Shown here in pieces: positions 36,488 through 46,725 of a DNA stretch of 64,000 nt (within the stretch, counting starts at the first letter, position 1; the number at the start of each line of letters is the position of its first letter). Under the pieces are notes generated by a model. That model saw nothing but the letters and a program-made list of their open reading frames with translations, was not told the DNA's origin and did not search any database. A program made the position numbers and the translations under genes. Source of the DNA: Rhodospirillaceae bacterium (GTDB lineage: Bacteria; Pseudomonadota; Alphaproteobacteria; Rhodospirillales; Rhodospirillaceae); contig JAQWRV010000005.1 of assembly GCA_029243545.1 (NCBI GenBank), positions 1 to 64,000 on the forward strand, given 5' to 3'.

Positions 36488-37786
36488 AAACTTACTCGCA
36501 GAAATCTCCTTGCCAGCGCTACAAGTGGCGCGTTTATGGCGTCAGCAGGCCCCGGCCTCCGTGTTTCCATGGCCGCCGAAGGCTCAGGTGCCGGTGACAT
36601 ACTCGTCGTACTGTTTGCACGCGGCGGTACCGATGGCCTTCAACTTGTAGCACCCGCCAACGACAGTGTTTACCAAGACGCCCGGCCGACCATTGCCGTT
36701 CAGACCGGCGGCACGAATGCTGGTCTTCCGCTCGCTAATGGCATCGGTGGTGTGGACTTCTTCTTCAACCAAGATGCGACCGAGTTGAACGATCTTTACA
36801 CGTCGGGCAACCTGGCTCTTATCCATGCAGCCGGTGTGCCAACTGAAAACCGTAGTCATTTCAAGTCCATGGACATGATGGAACGCGGCTTGGCCGACGA
36901 CGAAACCAGCCTTACGTCAGGCTGGCTGACCAGGCATGTTAAAACGTTGACGGCAGAACGGCCATGGTTGTCGACCGTCTCAACGGCATCCAACAACCCG
37001 ATTTCTCTACTGGGTTACCCGCAAGCGGTTAGCATACCTGACGTGCAGAGCTTCAATGTCTCCGGCGGAGACGTGAATGCAAACGTCATAGCGGCGCTGA
37101 ACGCATCTGGCGGATCCGCATATCAGCAGGCTGCGCTACAGACTTTGGATGCGATTGATACCGTGCAAACTAAACTGCAAGAACTCGATGATGCCGAAGG
37201 TGATGATAGCGATAGCGAAGCCGGACCGGCCTATACTAATGGGCCGCTGTCTGGCGCATTACGCAACCTTGCAACTCTGATCAAGATGGATGTGGGCCTG
37301 GATGTCGCTACCGTCGATCAAGGCGGCTGGGACCACCACAACAATCTACTCAATGAGTTCAGCAATAATGCGACCGAATTGTCTCAGTCATTGGGGGCTT
37401 TTTGGGAAGATATGGTCGACTATCAAGACCGCATTTCATTGGTGTTTATGACAGAGTTCGGACGCCGCCTCGGCGAAAATTCAAGCGCAGGGACGGACCA
37501 CGGTTCGGGTTCAGTTATGATGGTCTTGTCCGGCAATGCCAATGGCGGACAGATGTACGGCGAATGGCCCGGCTTAGAGGGCGTCAACCTCAACAACGGG
37601 GACTTGGCGGTCACCACCGACTATCGCCAAGTGATCAGCGAAGTGTTGGCCAAGCGTCATTGCAGCCCCTCACTCGATACCGTGTTCCCGACCGTTGCCT
37701 ATAATCCACTCGGGCTCGTTAACGGTGACGATTCAGCACTCACTGGCGCAGCCGTTGCCAACGCTGGAACCACAAGCACGAGCTAG
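36485..37786 (+). CDS. DUF1501 family Tat-exported protein, apparent ATA start
   Basis: About 433 residues from the apparent ATA start. The N-terminus has a twin-arginine signal (LTRRNLLASATSGAFMAS, then Ala-rich with a likely cleavage near MAAEG). The mature part shows DUF1501 marks: LVVLFARGGTDGLQLVAP, GVPTENRSHFKSMDMMERGL, QGGWDHHNNL and MTEFGRRLGENSSAGTDHGS. The family is sulfatase/alkaline-phosphatase-like by fold and often pairs with a DUF1800 gene; none is adjacent here. An in-frame TTG at 36452 lacks a ribosome binding site, and the first in-frame ATG would delete the twin Arg. Function unknown, periplasmic or outer surface. Confidence 0.8.
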   Translation: MKLTRRNLLASATSGAFMASAGPGLRVSMAAEGSGAGDILVVLFARGGTDGLQLVAPANDSVYQDARPTIAVQTGGTNAGLPLANGIGGVDFFFNQDATELNDLYTSGNLALIHAAGVPTENRSHFKSMDMMERGLADDETSLTSGWLTRHVKTLTAERPWLSTVSTASNNPISLLGYPQAVSIPDVQSFNVSGGDVNANVIAALNASGGSAYQQAALQTLDAIDTVQTKLQELDDAEGDDSDSEAGPAYTNGPLSGALRNLATLIKMDVGLDVATVDQGGWDHHNNLLNEFSNNATELSQSLGAFWEDMVDYQDRISLVFMTEFGRRLGENSSAGTDHGSGSVMMVLSGNANGGQMYGEWPGLEGVNLNNGDLAVTTDYRQVISEVLAKRHCSPSLDTVFPTVAYNPLGLVNGDDSALTGAAVANAGTTSTS

Positions 37787-38000
37787 CGCTTAGCCGCACG
37801 GCCGCCTTTAGCGTCCCTTGTGCTGACCATGGGGCAAAAAACGAAGCAACACATCCGCTTGTGGTAGAAGCTGGAAGGACATGTGTAAGGATAGCGACAT
37901 ATATGTTGCCCTCACAGCCTTCCTTTGGGCGCCTCGCGCTCAACCTCATCACCGAAGAGGTGGTCCCGCCACAAGCGACGAGTTTGCTTACCGCTGAGCC
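37787..38000. other. intergenic, convergent, nothing identified
   Basis: No family-like frame and no clean terminator hairpin were seen between the DUF1501 and TPR genes. Confidence 0.35.
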
Positions 38001-39809
38001 TCACGTTCTTTGCGATAGCGCTTTGGCGACGGTATCAAGAACCTCAGACCATTGGTCTTTTTCTGTTTGCCGGAAAATCTGAACGTTGGGGTACCAAAGC
38101 GCGGCATCACCCGAGAGCCCCCATCGCCATTCTGGAAACTTGGGAACCATAACCCATGCTTCTTTACCGAGAGCACCAGCAAGGTGAACTGCCGTGCCCG
38201 ACGTCGCAATAACAAGGTCTAGGGCGGCAATTTGAGAAGCGGCAGCATCTAGACTCTGCATCGGGTCGACATCAGGATCAGAAAAGATACGAACACCTGT
38301 ATTGTTTTCCGTATCTGCGATCGCCGCGCCGGTATCTCCATATTGAAGACTTACAAAAAATGCGTTCTCCGATTTCAAGATCGGTGACCACTGCTCCAGT
38401 GAGAGTGATTTAGTTGTACCGAATGATGGATTAACGCTGTGCCACGCGATGCCGACCATGAGCCGGCCTTCCGCGTGCGCTTTATATTTATTGGCAAGAT
38501 CCGCAACGGACCTTTCATCCGCTTTGATATAGGACTGTGGACTAGCAAAATCCGCAAGAGATCGTCTAAAGAGGCGGCCGAGAGATCCGATTGGAATTTG
38601 GGCCCGACAACTCTTGATGACCTCTTCAGGCAAAGAATCATAACCGTATACTGAGAGATTCTGGGACGCACGCTGTATCAGCGGCACCAGACGAGGTTCA
38701 ATTTCGACCACCACTTCTAGGCCAAGGTCAGATAGATTTGAAAGAATCCCAGAAAATAAAATTTGGTCGCCAACGCCCTGCTCTCCCCAGATAAGCAGCT
38801 CTTGACCGGACAAATCGTTTCCATCCCAAAGGGGGAGCCCGCGGTCTCTCTTCTTTGAAATAAAACTTGAAACGCCCCACCGGGTTTCATACCCATCCCA
38901 ACCGTCTGACCATTGCCCCCGCAACAACTGAAGCCGGCTCAGATTATATTGTGCGTCTTTACACCCGGGATCTATTGCCAAAGCAGCACGGCAGTCTGAG
39001 TCTGCGCCATCTAGCTGACCGGTCCGCTCTCTGGCCCCCCCCCTATTGATGCGCGTTATGACATGATCAGGACAGACACCTATGACCTGATCGTAGATGT
39101 CTAGCGCATCTTCTAGATTACCTGCCTCTGCGCTGATCACGCCTAGCGTCATAGTCGCGTCGGCCCATGGCGCAGTTCCCTCTGGAGCCACCTTTAGTGC
39201 TCTTTCAAGAGCCGTTCTCGCTCCAAGAAGATCGTTCTTCTGATGAAGTAAAAGCCCCTTGTTGACTAATATTTCTGCGTTATGAGGATCATGAGACAGC
39301 CCTGTCGCGTAGGCTGCTAAGGACTCATCTAGGCGGCCCAGATCCCTGAGGACGCTTCCGCGCACGTTATGGGCTTCTGGAAGGTAAGCTTGAGCGCCGA
39401 TCGCCTTATCAATCGCATCAAGCGCTGCGTCAAAGTCTCTATCCCCGACTAAGAACCGGGCTAGGTTGATTTGAGCCGAGGCTTGTGTGGGGTCAAGCGC
39501 AACAGCTTTTTCGAAAACCTTGCGTGATCCCGCCTGATCTCCAGTCGCCTCTAGAGCCATACCGAGGTCATTCCATATGGCGGCATCGTCTGGACGCGCT
39601 TTTATAGCTTTCTCAATCAAGGGAATAGCTAGATGCGGATCTCCAGACTGCAGAAAGATCGTTCCCTTAAGCCACAAAGCGTCCGGTTGCGCAGGGTGCT
39701 TTTTCAAAACCTTTTCGTAGAGGATCAAAGCGCCTTTAAGGTCACCCGCTTTGTGTTTGGTAAAACCTTCATCAAGCCGGGATGCTATTTCTGGCGAGAT
39801 CTTACTCAC
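38001..39809 (-). CDS. TPR protein with a C-terminal glycosyltransferase-like domain
   Basis: A 602-residue protein. About residues 5-310 form eight or so tetratricopeptide repeats (for example LWLKGTIFLQSGDPHLAIPL, and AIWNDLGMALEATGDQAGSR). About 335-600 resemble a GT-B glycosyltransferase of the family 9/41 style: WGEQGVGDQILFSGIL near residue 345, then SGTAVHLAGALGKEAWVMVP and a typical end PNVQIFRQTEKDQWSEV. Such bacterial TPR-GT proteins are often linked to surface polysaccharide or O-linked modification. No polysaccharide genes flank it, so the role is unknown. Divergent from the hydantoinase gene. Confidence 0.75.
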   Translation of the reverse strand: MSKISPEIASRLDEGFTKHKAGDLKGALILYEKVLKKHPAQPDALWLKGTIFLQSGDPHLAIPLIEKAIKARPDDAAIWNDLGMALEATGDQAGSRKVFEKAVALDPTQASAQINLARFLVGDRDFDAALDAIDKAIGAQAYLPEAHNVRGSVLRDLGRLDESLAAYATGLSHDPHNAEILVNKGLLLHQKNDLLGARTALERALKVAPEGTAPWADATMTLGVISAEAGNLEDALDIYDQVIGVCPDHVITRINRGGARERTGQLDGADSDCRAALAIDPGCKDAQYNLSRLQLLRGQWSDGWDGYETRWGVSSFISKKRDRGLPLWDGNDLSGQELLIWGEQGVGDQILFSGILSNLSDLGLEVVVEIEPRLVPLIQRASQNLSVYGYDSLPEEVIKSCRAQIPIGSLGRLFRRSLADFASPQSYIKADERSVADLANKYKAHAEGRLMVGIAWHSVNPSFGTTKSLSLEQWSPILKSENAFFVSLQYGDTGAAIADTENNTGVRIFSDPDVDPMQSLDAAASQIAALDLVIATSGTAVHLAGALGKEAWVMVPKFPEWRWGLSGDAALWYPNVQIFRQTEKDQWSEVLDTVAKALSQRT

Positions 39810-39956
39810 AGCGGCACCTTACACCTTAGAACCCAATATTAACTAAGCCGAACGTACCGCGACTGCCGTGGATTTCATAGCGTCTGCAAAGACTTGCGAA
39901 GATTAGAAGAGCATGAAACGGTGCAGAAATTCCGCGTGCAATGGGCGAATACTCTT

Positions 39957-42900
39957 ATGGGCTGGCAATTCTGGGTCGATCGCGGCGGCACTTTCACAGA
40001 CATTGTTGCGCGCGCGCCTGGCGGCCAAATTATTTCCTGTAAGCTTCTTTCGGAGAACCCTGAACAATACGAAGACGCTGCCGTTACGGGTATGCGAAAC
40101 CTGCTCGGCCTCGATGCAGAAGAACCCTTCCCCAGCGATCAAATTGATTCGATCAAAATGGGAACGACAGTTGCCACCAACGCTCTTCTAGAACGTGCGG
40201 GAGAACCGACCCTACTCGCCATCACGCTAGGATTCGCCGACGCGCTGTTTATCGGAACACAGAACCGGCCACGCCTATTCGATCTTAAGATTGAACGCCC
40301 TGAGAAGCTGTATGGCGATACGGTCGAAATTGAAGAACGCCTATTTGAAGATGGCTCCGTAGAGACGCCACTCAACGAGCAAAGGGCGGAGGAAGACCTC
40401 AGATCGGCATTCGATAAGGGATACAGATCCATTGCCATTGCTTTTCTGCATGCTGACCGGCATCCCGCTCATGAGCAGAGTATCGCTGATATCGCCCGCG
40501 ATATCGGGTTTGAACAAATTTCAGCATCACACGACGTCATCCCCCTTATGAAGCTAATTGGCCGAGGAGATACGACTGTTGCTGATGCCTACCTGTCACC
40601 CGTTTTGCGGCGCTATGTAGAACAAATTGAGAGTCGCGTCGCAGGTTCCCGGCTTCTGTTTATGCAATCGAACGGCGGATTAACGCAGGCAAACCTATTC
40701 CGCGGCAAGGATTCAATCCTATCGGGACCAGCCGGCGGTGTGGTCGGAATGGCAGGTATCGCAGAAGCTGCAGGTATCAAAAAAGTAATTGGTTTTGACA
40801 TGGGCGGCACGTCTACAGATGTGTCGCACTACAACGGATCATTTGAACGCACGTTTGACAGCACGGTTGCCGGTATTCGTGTACGCGCGCCAATGATGAA
40901 CATTCATACCGTAGCCGCCGGTGGTGGATCCATATGCCTCTTTGACGGTCTTCGTTTCAAAGTCGGCCCGGAAAGTGCTGGCGCGAACCCAGGACCAGCC
41001 GCCTACCGCCAAGGCGGCCCGTTAACGATCACAGACTGCAATGTGCTGCTTGGGCGCGTTCAGCCGCACCACTTTCCCGTTGTGTTTGGCGCTAGAGGCA
41101 ACCAACCTATAGATAACGCGGCTGTCACCAGGCGGTTTTCGGCGTTGTCCCACGACGTTAAGAACGCGCTTGGTAAGGGCATGAATGCAGAGGAGCTCGC
41201 CCAAGGGTTTCTTTCCATAGCGATTGAAAACATGGCCAACGCGATTAAGACCATCTCGGTTCAGAAAGGGTACGACGCTACCACCTATACACTTGTCAGT
41301 TTTGGTGGCGCGGGAGGTCAACATGCCTGCCAGGTCGCCGATGTATTGGGGATGCGCCAAGTCCTCATTCATCCCCTCGCCGGGGTATTGTCAGCCTACG
41401 GAATGGGGCTGGCAGACCTGCGTGTGCTTCGAGAGAGAACCCTCGCTCTTTCTCTATCTGAGAATCAGTTCGACGCGATCGGGTATACCTTAGAGCAACT
41501 CTCACAAGAGGCCCGACAAAAACTGATTGACCAAGACATTCAGGAGCAGGACATAACAGTCACCCGTTCTGTTCATATTCGGTACAGCGGATCGGATTCA
41601 ACCCTGTCCGTTCCCTACGAGTCTGTGCCGAAGATGATCAAGAACTTCGAAGATACGCACTATCAGCAGTTCGGTTTTCTACAAGAGAACAAAGCTCTAA
41701 TCGCCGATTCCGTAAGTGTTGAAGCAGCTGGTGGCGGCTCTCCCATACGTGAAAACGAATACGAGCAGCGGCCAGCCGTTCAAGATGCTGAACCAATCGA
41801 GCAGGTTAAGATGTTCTGTTCAAACCATTGGATTGACGTTCCGGTCTTTAGCAGAGGCCGGATGGAGCCGGGGCACGCTTTGCAGGGCCCCGCACTCATC
41901 GTTGAGGCCAATGCCACCACCGTCGTTGAGCCGGACTGGCACGCTGAGGTTTCGTCTCTCAATCATCTTGTGCTGTCGAGACAATCAGCTAAACCGGCAC
42001 AACACACCGCGGGCTTAGATGCTGATCCCGTGAAGATTGAAGTGTTTAACGGCTTGTTCATGGCCATCGCCGACCGCATGGGCGCCACTCTTCAGAACAC
42101 AGCGCATTCTGTCAACATTAAGGAACGCCTGGATTTCTCCTGCGCGGTGTTTGATGCTGGCGGGTCTCTCGTTGCCAACGCTCCACACATGCCTGTTCAT
42201 CTCGGCTCAATGGGTGAAAGTGTGAGGGCTATTCTCACAGCCCATAGCGCCAGCATGAGGCCCGGAGACGTTTATTTTACCAACGCACCTTACAATGGGG
42301 GCACACACCTTCCCGACATTACCGTGGTCGCAGCCGTTTTTGACCGATGCAGTGAGGAACGCGTTTTTTTTGTGGCTGCGAGAGGTCACCATGCCGATAT
42401 CGGTGGAATTTCCCCAGGCTCAATGCCGCCAAACAGCCGCACCATTGTTGAAGAAGGCGTATTGATTGACGCTGCGCCCTTAGTAAGGGAACAGCAGTTC
42501 TTAGAGGACCAATTGCGCGCTGCCCTGTCGTCCGCCGATTTTCCAGCCCGGAACATTGAGCAGAATCTCGCCGATCTGCGTGCTCAATTGGCGGCATGCA
42601 CCAAAGGGTCTACTGAGTTGCATGCAATGATCGATGAATTCGGATTGGACTGTGTCCAAGCTTATACGGGTTATGTCCAGCGCAACGCTGAGGAAGCCGT
42701 AAGGCGCGCCATCGACAAACTAAACGACGGGTCTTTTGTTGCACCGATGGATGATGGCAGCAAAATCTGTGTGTCGGTCTCTATCGATAAGGCGGCACGA
42801 TCGGCAACAATCGATTTTTCTGGCACGTCACAACAGAGGTCAAATAACTTCAATGCGCCGGCTGCCGTGTGCCGCGCAGCGGTCCTTTACGTATTTAGGA

Positions 42901-43553
42901 CACTTGTTGACGACGACATTCCCTTAAACGAAGGATGTCTAAAGCCATTGAACCTCATAATTCCTGAAGGATCTATGTTGAACCCCCGCCCCCCTGCCGC
43001 CGTGGTCGCCGGCAATGTTGAGACATCTCAAATTATTTGCGATGCGTTGTATGGCGCATTGGGAAAACTCGCCGCAAGCCAGGGAACCATGAACAACCTG
43101 ACATTTGGCAACGACACCTATCAGTACTACGAAACGCTATGCGGCGGCTCTGGCGCGGGGCCGGATTTCGACGGTGCCGACGCTGTACACACCCACATGA
43201 CAAATTCACGGCTCACAGACCCAGAAGTTTTGGAATGGCGCTACCCCGTCCTTGTTGAGTCATTTGGAATTCGCAAGGCTTCTGGTGGATCTGGAAAACA
43301 GTGTGGCGGCAACGGCGTTGAAAGAAGGATTCGCTTTCGCGAGCCTATGACGGTTGCGATGCTGTCAGGGCGGCGCAACACACGCCCCTTTGGCCTCGAC
43401 GGCGGCGGTGAAGGAAGCCCCGGAACAACTTGGATTGAACGCATTGACGGAACCCAAAGAGCAATGGAATCCGCAGATAGCGCGGACGTAGCCGCAGGCG
43501 ACACAATTGTTATCGCCACTCCTGGAGGAGGCGGATTTGGTGCGCCTGATTGA
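39957..43553 (+). CDS. 5-oxoprolinase / hydantoinase HyuA-HyuB fusion
   Basis: A 1198-residue ATP-dependent amidohydrolase. The HyuA half (about 1-680) shows [39 protein letters not shown] and [15 protein letters not shown]. The HyuB half (about 690-1195) shows [34 protein letters not shown] and [20 protein letters not shown]. Single-chain length and order match 5-oxoprolinase, which opens 5-oxoproline to glutamate with ATP; hydantoin or acetone-carboxylase-like substrates are alternatives. ATG 39957 gives the family N-terminus; upstream in-frame codons add 21 unrelated residues. No partner gene adjoins. Confidence 0.9.
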   Translation: MGWQFWVDRGGTFTDIVARAPGGQIISCKLLSENPEQYEDAAVTGMRNLLGLDAEEPFPSDQIDSIKMGTTVATNALLERAGEPTLLAITLGFADALFIGTQNRPRLFDLKIERPEKLYGDTVEIEERLFEDGSVETPLNEQRAEEDLRSAFDKGYRSIAIAFLHADRHPAHEQSIADIARDIGFEQISASHDVIPLMKLIGRGDTTVADAYLSPVLRRYVEQIESRVAGSRLLFMQSNGGLTQANLFRGKDSILSGPAGGVVGMAGIAEAAGIKKVIGFDMGGTSTDVSHYNGSFERTFDSTVAGIRVRAPMMNIHTVAAGGGSICLFDGLRFKVGPESAGANPGPAAYRQGGPLTITDCNVLLGRVQPHHFPVVFGARGNQPIDNAAVTRRFSALSHDVKNALGKGMNAEELAQGFLSIAIENMANAIKTISVQKGYDATTYTLVSFGGAGGQHACQVADVLGMRQVLIHPLAGVLSAYGMGLADLRVLRERTLALSLSENQFDAIGYTLEQLSQEARQKLIDQDIQEQDITVTRSVHIRYSGSDSTLSVPYESVPKMIKNFEDTHYQQFGFLQENKALIADSVSVEAAGGGSPIRENEYEQRPAVQDAEPIEQVKMFCSNHWIDVPVFSRGRMEPGHALQGPALIVEANATTVVEPDWHAEVSSLNHLVLSRQSAKPAQHTAGLDADPVKIEVFNGLFMAIADRMGATLQNTAHSVNIKERLDFSCAVFDAGGSLVANAPHMPVHLGSMGESVRAILTAHSASMRPGDVYFTNAPYNGGTHLPDITVVAAVFDRCSEERVFFVAARGHHADIGGISPGSMPPNSRTIVEEGVLIDAAPLVREQQFLEDQLRAALSSADFPARNIEQNLADLRAQLAACTKGSTELHAMIDEFGLDCVQAYTGYVQRNAEEAVRRAIDKLNDGSFVAPMDDGSKICVSVSIDKAARSATIDFSGTSQQRSNNFNAPAAVCRAAVLYVFRTLVDDDIPLNEGCLKPLNLIIPEGSMLNPRPPAAVVAGNVETSQIICDALYGALGKLAASQGTMNNLTFGNDTYQYYETLCGGSGAGPDFDGADAVHTHMTNSRLTDPEVLEWRYPVLVESFGIRKASGGSGKQCGGNGVERRIRFREPMTVAMLSGRRNTRPFGLDGGGEGSPGTTWIERIDGTQRAMESADSADVAAGDTIVIATPGGGGFGAPD

Positions 43554-44157
43554 ACACCGTACATGAATGATGTTCTCATTTGCTGTATGAATTTACCCTA
43601 TGGCCCCTCTAAGCACACCCTCAGCCGGCCCAGTACGGATGGGATGACCAAGTTGAATAATGGCAAAGAAACGAGAAAGTCTGTCACGCTTTATTGGGCG
43701 AAGCTGTGATTCGCCGGTTCCGCGCACCCTTGACGCTAGAGGGCTCGGCTTTTTACAGCGACGGAGAAGGCAGCCTCATTGCCTACACGACCACGGCGCT
43801 CGACAACAGGCGCAACGAGAACGTTACCAAATTAGATGCGCACGGCGCACTGAACTGGTGGCTCGGGGTTAAACGGGTTATCCGGATAGGAAAAAATCTA
43901 CCGCGGGCGCATCGAGACATGGTTGAGAGGCACGTTATTGCTTGCGCGTCCCTTAAGAATCCAGGCTCTGGATAAGGTCATATTTTAAGCAATAATGCGG
44001 TGGGCTACCCGGAACCATCGCAGGACGGGAATCGAGTCGCATTCACGCACATCATTCTTAGTCGAGCCACTTATGTAAACGCCTCACAGACGACCGCAAT
44101 ACTTGCCAATAAAGTTCTGACCGCGTACCACACCTCTTAGCTGTTTCCGAACAAAGG
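43554..44157. other. 604-bp gap holding a gene remnant
   Basis: Apart from the agmatine deiminase fragment at 43694-43975, I see no coding frame or RNA here. The sequence after 43975 has no recognised element until the antiporter start. Confidence 0.5.
43694..43975 (+). pseudogene. agmatine deiminase (PPAD family) fragment
   Basis: The frame (93 residues) matches the middle of agmatine deiminase: LTLEGSAFYSDGEGSLIAYT corresponds to the family block with Glu-Gly-Gly then Asp-Gly-Glu-Gly-Thr. NRRNENVTKLDAHG and WWLGVKRVIRIGKNLP follow in the usual order, and the tail HRDMVERHVIACA resembles the catalytic His-x-Asp segment. The N-terminal guanidine-binding part and the nucleophilic Cys C-terminus are absent, and no gene for the rest lies nearby. 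Intact members are about 340-370 residues. A decayed remnant. Confidence 0.6.
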
Positions 44158-45141
44158 GTGCCCAAATTGGCTGAAATTGCCCCGTATATATACTTGGTCT
44201 TAGGTTTGGTTCTGCTCAGTGTTTCCGCTAACTATCTCATTAGGGGCGCGGTGGACTTGGCATCCCTTTTAAACATCCCGCCTCTGGTCGTTGGCTTGAC
44301 CGTCGTCGCGTTCGGAACGTCCTTACCTGAACTTGTTGTCTGCGTACGCGCAGCTTTGGAAGGCTCATCAGGAATTGCCGTTGGCAATATTGTTGGCAGT
44401 AATATTGCCAACATTCTTCTCATCATTGGAGCTGGCGCGCTCATTTTTCCGATTACAGCACACCGCAGTCATTTTATCCGTGACAGCATGATCATGATTG
44501 GCGCCTCGGTAATTTTTGTCGCGTTTGCTTTATCCGGTAGTATTGGCTCAGAGGCTGGTAAGATTATGCTTGTCTGCATCGTCGCCTTTCTGCTGTTCTC
44601 TTATTGGCAGGGCAAAAAGCACGGCGGCGCTGACCTGACAATGATCGACCTAGAAGAAGCGAGCCCGGGTGACGATATATCGCCCTATCTAGCATCGGCT
44701 TGGGTTGTCGGAGGTCTTGTTGGCGTTGCAGTCGGTGCAGAATTACTCGTTGGCGGCGCAACGACTATTGCCCGCAGCTTAGGGGTTAGCGAAGAAGTCA
44801 TCGGCCTCACCATGGTTGCTATCGGAACATCCTTACCAGAGTTGGCGACTGTCATTGCTGCAGCGGCCAAGAAGCAGACAGACGTTATCGTCGGCAATGT
44901 AATGGGGAGTAATATATTCAACATTTTCGGTGTGATGGGAGTAACGGCAATCGTAGCCGATGTACCCGTTGCGGATCAGGTTTTATCTTTTGATATTTGG
45001 GTGATGATGGCCGTCGCAATCCTCCTAATCCCCGTAATGCTGGGCGGCAACGCTCTTTCACGTCGGGAGGGGGGTATCTTTCTTGTCCTTTATTTCAGTT
45101 ATATCGCCGTGCAATACGTCGGTGTGGCAAACCTAATTTAA
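44158..45141 (+). CDS. calcium/sodium antiporter, CaCA family
   Basis: A 327-residue inner-membrane exchanger with ten or so helices. It contains both alpha-repeats: GTSLPELVVCVRAALEGSSG followed by GNIVGSNIANILL, and GTSLPELATVIAAAAKKQTD followed by GNVMGSNIFNIFG. Acidic residues for calcium are in place. Start is GTG 44158 or TTG 44167; the second has AAGGG at a suitable distance. Likely exports Ca2+ using Na+ or H+. An SDR gene follows 15 bp later. Confidence 0.92.
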   Translation: MPKLAEIAPYIYLVLGLVLLSVSANYLIRGAVDLASLLNIPPLVVGLTVVAFGTSLPELVVCVRAALEGSSGIAVGNIVGSNIANILLIIGAGALIFPITAHRSHFIRDSMIMIGASVIFVAFALSGSIGSEAGKIMLVCIVAFLLFSYWQGKKHGGADLTMIDLEEASPGDDISPYLASAWVVGGLVGVAVGAELLVGGATTIARSLGVSEEVIGLTMVAIGTSLPELATVIAAAAKKQTDVIVGNVMGSNIFNIFGVMGVTAIVADVPVADQVLSFDIWVMMAVAILLIPVMLGGNALSRREGGIFLVLYFSYIAVQYVGVANLI

Positions 45142-45156
45142 CCGGTCCGAGAATAT

Positions 45157-45924
45157 ATGCCTTCGATTGATCATAAGACCGCGCTTATTACAGGGGGTTC
45201 GCATCGAATTGGCGGGCATATTACCACCGCGCTTGCAGATTCAGGGTGGTCTGTCGCCATTCACTATCACGGGTCTGCCGAAGAAGCTGAAGACCTTGCT
45301 CATTCAATAGTCGCGCAAGGCGGGGAAGCGATTACAGTCGGTGCCGACTTAAGTGATGCTGGCTTGGCTTGCAAACTCATATCTGACGCATCCAAGGCAA
45401 CCGGCCCGATAGGCGCGCTCATAAATAACGCCTCTCTGTTTGAAGCAGAGAATTGGGAAGCCGTGACACCAGACTCTTGGGCCGCTCATATGGACGTTAA
45501 CCTGCGTGCACCGTTCTTCTTGAGCCAAGCGTTTGCCAAAGAACTGCCCGAGACCTCATACGGTTCAATCATTAATATAATTGACCAGCGTATATGGAAT
45601 CTGACTCCTGATTTTATGTCCTATACAATAAGCAAATCCGGTTTATGGACATTGACAAAAACGCTGGCACTCGCTCTAGCGCCACGCATAAGGGTTAATG
45701 GTATCGGACCGGGACCGACCCTCGCGAGCAAGAGACAGGACGAGATGGCGTTTAAATTACAATCAGAGTCTACACCACTAGGGCACGGCGCTACTCCTGG
45801 TGACATTGCCGACGCGGTGCTTTATTTGCTGGATGCAAAATCAGTTACCGGCCAGATGATCGCTATCGACAGCGGCGAGCATCTTGATTGGGTAAAACCA
45901 AACACTGACACGGCTAGTCAATGA
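45157..45924 (+). CDS. SDR oxidoreductase, pteridine reductase-like
   Basis: A 255-residue NADPH-type short-chain reductase: TGGSHRIGGHI (cofactor loop), NNASLFE, and the catalytic YTISKSGLW (Tyr-x-x-x-Lys). The Arg-Ile in the first loop and Asn-Asn-Ala-Ser resemble FolM/PTR1-like pteridine reductases. It overlaps folB by ATGA, supporting a role in pterin reduction, perhaps dihydromonapterin or dihydrofolate. I judge the family sure and the pterin role likely. Confidence 0.8.
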   Translation: MPSIDHKTALITGGSHRIGGHITTALADSGWSVAIHYHGSAEEAEDLAHSIVAQGGEAITVGADLSDAGLACKLISDASKATGPIGALINNASLFEAENWEAVTPDSWAAHMDVNLRAPFFLSQAFAKELPETSYGSIINIIDQRIWNLTPDFMSYTISKSGLWTLTKTLALALAPRIRVNGIGPGPTLASKRQDEMAFKLQSESTPLGHGATPGDIADAVLYLLDAKSVTGQMIAIDSGEHLDWVKPNTDTASQ

Positions 45925-46343
45925 GTGAACTTAGAAAATCTCGTGTGATAGAACCTTTACGCATCGCCGACGCTGGGGAGAACCTGCGCCATGTCTTTGT
46001 TCGTGACCTCGTTCTGGAGTGTGACATCGGTGTTCACGCCCACGAGAAAGGACGGCCACAGAGGGTGCGGGTTAACCTCGATTTAGGCGTTACGGATGAT
46101 GGCGGCCCGCTCGCCGACCGGTTAGAGAATGTGGTGTGTTATGAAACCGTCGTTATTAGAATCCGAGCCATTGCGGCCGACGGCCACACCAATTTGGTTG
46201 AGACCCTGGCTGAGCGTATTGCCCAGACATGCCTTCAACTGCCCGACTGCCAGTCGGCACGTGTGAGAGTCGAAAAACTGGACGTGCTCGAAGATGCAGA
46301 AAGCGTTGGGGTGGAAATTGAGCGGCGTGCCAAAGCCCATTAA
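45921..46343 (+). CDS. folB: dihydroneopterin aldolase
   Basis: A 140-residue FolB: core VFVRDLVLECDIGVHAHEKG, with the Glu and later Lys of the family (VRVEKLDVLEDAESVGVEIE), and TNLVETLAERIAQ. It converts dihydroneopterin to 6-hydroxymethyl dihydropterin and glycolaldehyde in folate synthesis. An N-terminal extension of about 20 residues precedes the core. Overlap with the upstream SDR start-stop (ATGA) suggests coupled translation. Confidence 0.88.
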   Translation: MSELRKSRVIEPLRIADAGENLRHVFVRDLVLECDIGVHAHEKGRPQRVRVNLDLGVTDDGGPLADRLENVVCYETVVIRIRAIAADGHTNLVETLAERIAQTCLQLPDCQSARVRVEKLDVLEDAESVGVEIERRAKAH

Positions 46344-46725
46344 ATTCCGAGGCCAGTCTAGTCTATTGAAATAGCTCATAAAGATACCTTCGAATCAGCT
46401 TCGAATCGCAATCGCTGTATCAAGTCAAGAGAGTTGCGCACACGACCGTTGATGAATTTTCTTAATGATCGAAGGTTGGATAACCCAGCTTAAATTGGCC
46501 TCTCAATAACGCTCAGGTCCCCATAAACTATTTAAAATCAGTGAGTTATAAAATTACCCCCAATATGAAGCAGAAATAGATCCGGGGCTGAAATTCATCA
46601 TTGAAGAGGAATGAGATGCGACATTCCCACAGAGTTTTCCACAGCAAGGACTAAAAATTCAGCAGATTTGGCTATTTGAAGGTCAATTGGTTGACCGAAC
46701 AGAGCCGGAATGCCACATCGAAGAT
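46344..46725. other. 382-bp intergenic before uvrC
   Basis: Rather A+T-rich around 46500-46600. It contains TTTTCCACA at 46635-46643, one base from a DnaA-box consensus, and a nearby CCCACAG. It probably carries the uvrC promoter. Nothing else is recognised. Confidence 0.4.

Noticed and set aside
41022-41372. Frame antisense to the 5-oxoprolinase gene
   Set aside because: Explained as a shadow of the large coding gene.
46635-46643. DnaA-box-like TTTTCCACA before uvrC, as a replication origin
   Set aside because: Only one near-match and no cluster, no dnaA, gidA/parAB or hemE nearby. Not enough for an origin.
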